NCBI RefSeq assembly: GCF_011516945.1
Contig: NZ_WOTH01000028.1
Span: forward strand, 1 to 38,414
Length of the DNA stretch: 38,414 nucleotides
Source: Acetobacter estunensis
GTDB lineage: Bacteria > Pseudomonadota > Alphaproteobacteria > Acetobacterales > Acetobacteraceae
Reading direction: 5' to 3'
The first letter of the stretch is position 1. Each line of letters opens with the position of its first letter. A model generated the notes under the pieces. It saw nothing but the letters and a program-made list of their open reading frames with translations. It did not search any database and was not told the DNA's origin. This document shows positions 37,531 through 38,414 of the stretch, in pieces. Both the position numbers and the translations under genes were made by a program.

Positions 37531-38300
37531 TCAGCTGGCCATTCTCGGGTGATTGACAACCGCGGCGCTGTGGGCACGGAACCCTGTAGTGCTCTGCCGC
37601 TGGGATCAGGCGTGTGGCCTATATAGGGTTTTTATCATTTTATGAAATCGCGCGTTGATACGGATATTTCCATTGGCGTCATTTTGAGTGAAATCGCTGT
37701 ATCCCGCAAATACGGGAGCCGTGGGCGAATAGGGATACTGGGGGCGCTGAAGAAGGGAAGGCGTTCGAGCCCATAGAGGTGGGTCCACACCCGGAAAATA
37801 GAGGTTTCTGTGATATTTCGATGACCGGGGATAGCTCTCGGCTGCATGAGAAAAGAGGGCTCGAAAGCTCCGTTCATCTTTGAAATGCGTGGAAATAATT
37901 GTTGTGCTGAGGCGCTGCTTAAATGGAGGCCAGTCGGAGTCGTCCTGAATGGATGCGTTTCGACTTATAGGGTGTGTTGGGTTGTCTATTAAGTAGAGCT
38001 TAACGCCGCAAGAGCGTTCGGGTTCACGTTGAATGGGGAGAACCCGAACGGAAGCCTTTCCTGCTTGGTCATTGCCATGAGGCGGGTCAGACGTATGGGA
38101 GGGTGTCTTTCCATCTTATGGCTATCAACGGCCCGATTCAGATGGATCGTTGGGAAGGCGGTGGCTGACGATAAGGGGATTCGTGCGGGGAGTTACGGCG
38201 GTATGCTGTGTTCCTGGATTTTTTTTGAGAAGAATTTTTGGCGGTTCCCTGCGGTTTCAGAGGGTATATGGGTGTTTTTATGTAAGTTTTTTGAAAAAGC
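37531..38300. other. About 770 bases without a recognised gene
   Basis: Frames here are short, and none shows a family pattern; an 80-codon minus-strand frame (37635-37877) looks random. A CTATATAGG on the minus strand near 37617-37626 could be the -10 of the acyl-ligase promoter (weak -35). The rest has mixed composition and contains the inverted repeat at 38015-38050. The T-rich run near 38220-38226 and the AT-rich stretch before 38,300 may be upstream elements of the strong promoter that follows. A small RNA cannot be excluded. Confidence 0.5.
38015..38050. repeat. Perfect 10-bp inverted repeat
   Basis: CGTTCGGGTT (38015-38024) pairs with AACCCGAACG (38041-38050), with a 16-nt spacer. No T run follows, so it is more likely a protein-binding site or RNA hairpin than a terminator. 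Confidence 0.55.
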
Positions 38301-38303
38301 CGA

Positions 38304-38333
38304 TTGACGTTTTTTCGTTCTGGGTCGTATAAG
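38304..38333 (+). promoter_or_regulatory. Strong sigma-70-type promoter, possibly of an rRNA operon
   Basis: TTGACG (38304-38309) and TATAAG (38328-38333) stand with 18-nt spacing (17 if GTATAA is taken as -10). An AT-rich stretch lies upstream. No open reading frame follows to the window end, only a GC-rich leader. That pattern suits a stable-RNA operon, but the RNA itself lies outside. Confidence 0.6.
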
Positions 38334-38414
38334 CCGCTCACCGAAGCGGACGGGGGGTTGCACTTCCCGGGGCGCTGAGGCAGAATGGTTGGCTCCGGTT
38401 GTTTCTGGGGCGTG

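Noticed and set aside
37635..37877. 80-codon minus-strand frame as a small gene
   Set aside because: No ribosome-binding site and no family pattern; composition looks non-coding.

Overview
The window reads as chromosomal DNA of an acetic acid bacterium (Acetobacteraceae, Alphaproteobacteria). The grounds are a GC-rich, densely packed backbone, an alphaproteobacterial SOS box (GTTC-N7-GTTC) upstream of recA, a polyol-permease-type sugar alcohol transporter, and a sphingolipid-type locus. Genus cannot be settled from the sequence alone.

Left part (1-14,600): a 5'-truncated thiamine-diphosphate enzyme next to a small inverted repeat, an SDR, a substrate-binding-fold protein without a signal peptide, then recA (own SOS box and terminator), aroA, a decayed CatB-type acetyltransferase fragment, and thiC behind a TPP riboswitch whose leader ends in a hairpin that buries the thiC ribosome-binding site. 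A secreted Gly/Asn-repeat protein, a GT61 glycosyltransferase gene broken by one in-frame TAA, uvrA, a DUF1348 protein and a small hydrophilic protein follow.

Middle part (14,600-25,300): yggT, tRNA-Ala(CGC) with a good promoter, an orphan hicB with the remains of hicA, an AT-rich gap, an MFS polyol transporter, ung, and a strikingly AT-rich two-gene island (a PD-(D/E)XK-like nuclease plus an unknown partner) inserted before ppa. Then come a tRNA with anticodon CAT, ettA, a GNAT acetyltransferase, an acetamidase/formamidase and an aldo/keto reductase.

Right part (25,400-37,530): the most interesting region, a three-armed lipid locus. A leftward operon with four consecutive 4-nt overlaps encodes a metallophosphoesterase, LptF, LptG, a fatty-acid-hydroxylase/sterol-desaturase protein and a MobA-like nucleotidyltransferase. 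Diverging from it, a rightward operon encodes a GGDGT lipid kinase, a Tam41-like CTP:phosphatidate cytidylyltransferase homologue and a DadA-type FAD oxidoreductase. Converging on that is a leftward operon for a fatty-acyl-AMP/ACP ligase, an acyl carrier protein and a serine-palmitoyltransferase-like enzyme. The last three match the entry steps of bacterial ceramide synthesis. The rest suggests a path from ceramide through ceramide phosphate to an activated CDP-ceramide-like intermediate, with acyl hydroxylation and a dedicated Lpt-type export pair. That chain is inference; the families are read from sequence.

The window ends in about 770 bases without a recognisable gene, followed by a strong sigma-70-type promoter (38,304-38,333) that may start an rRNA operon beyond the edge.
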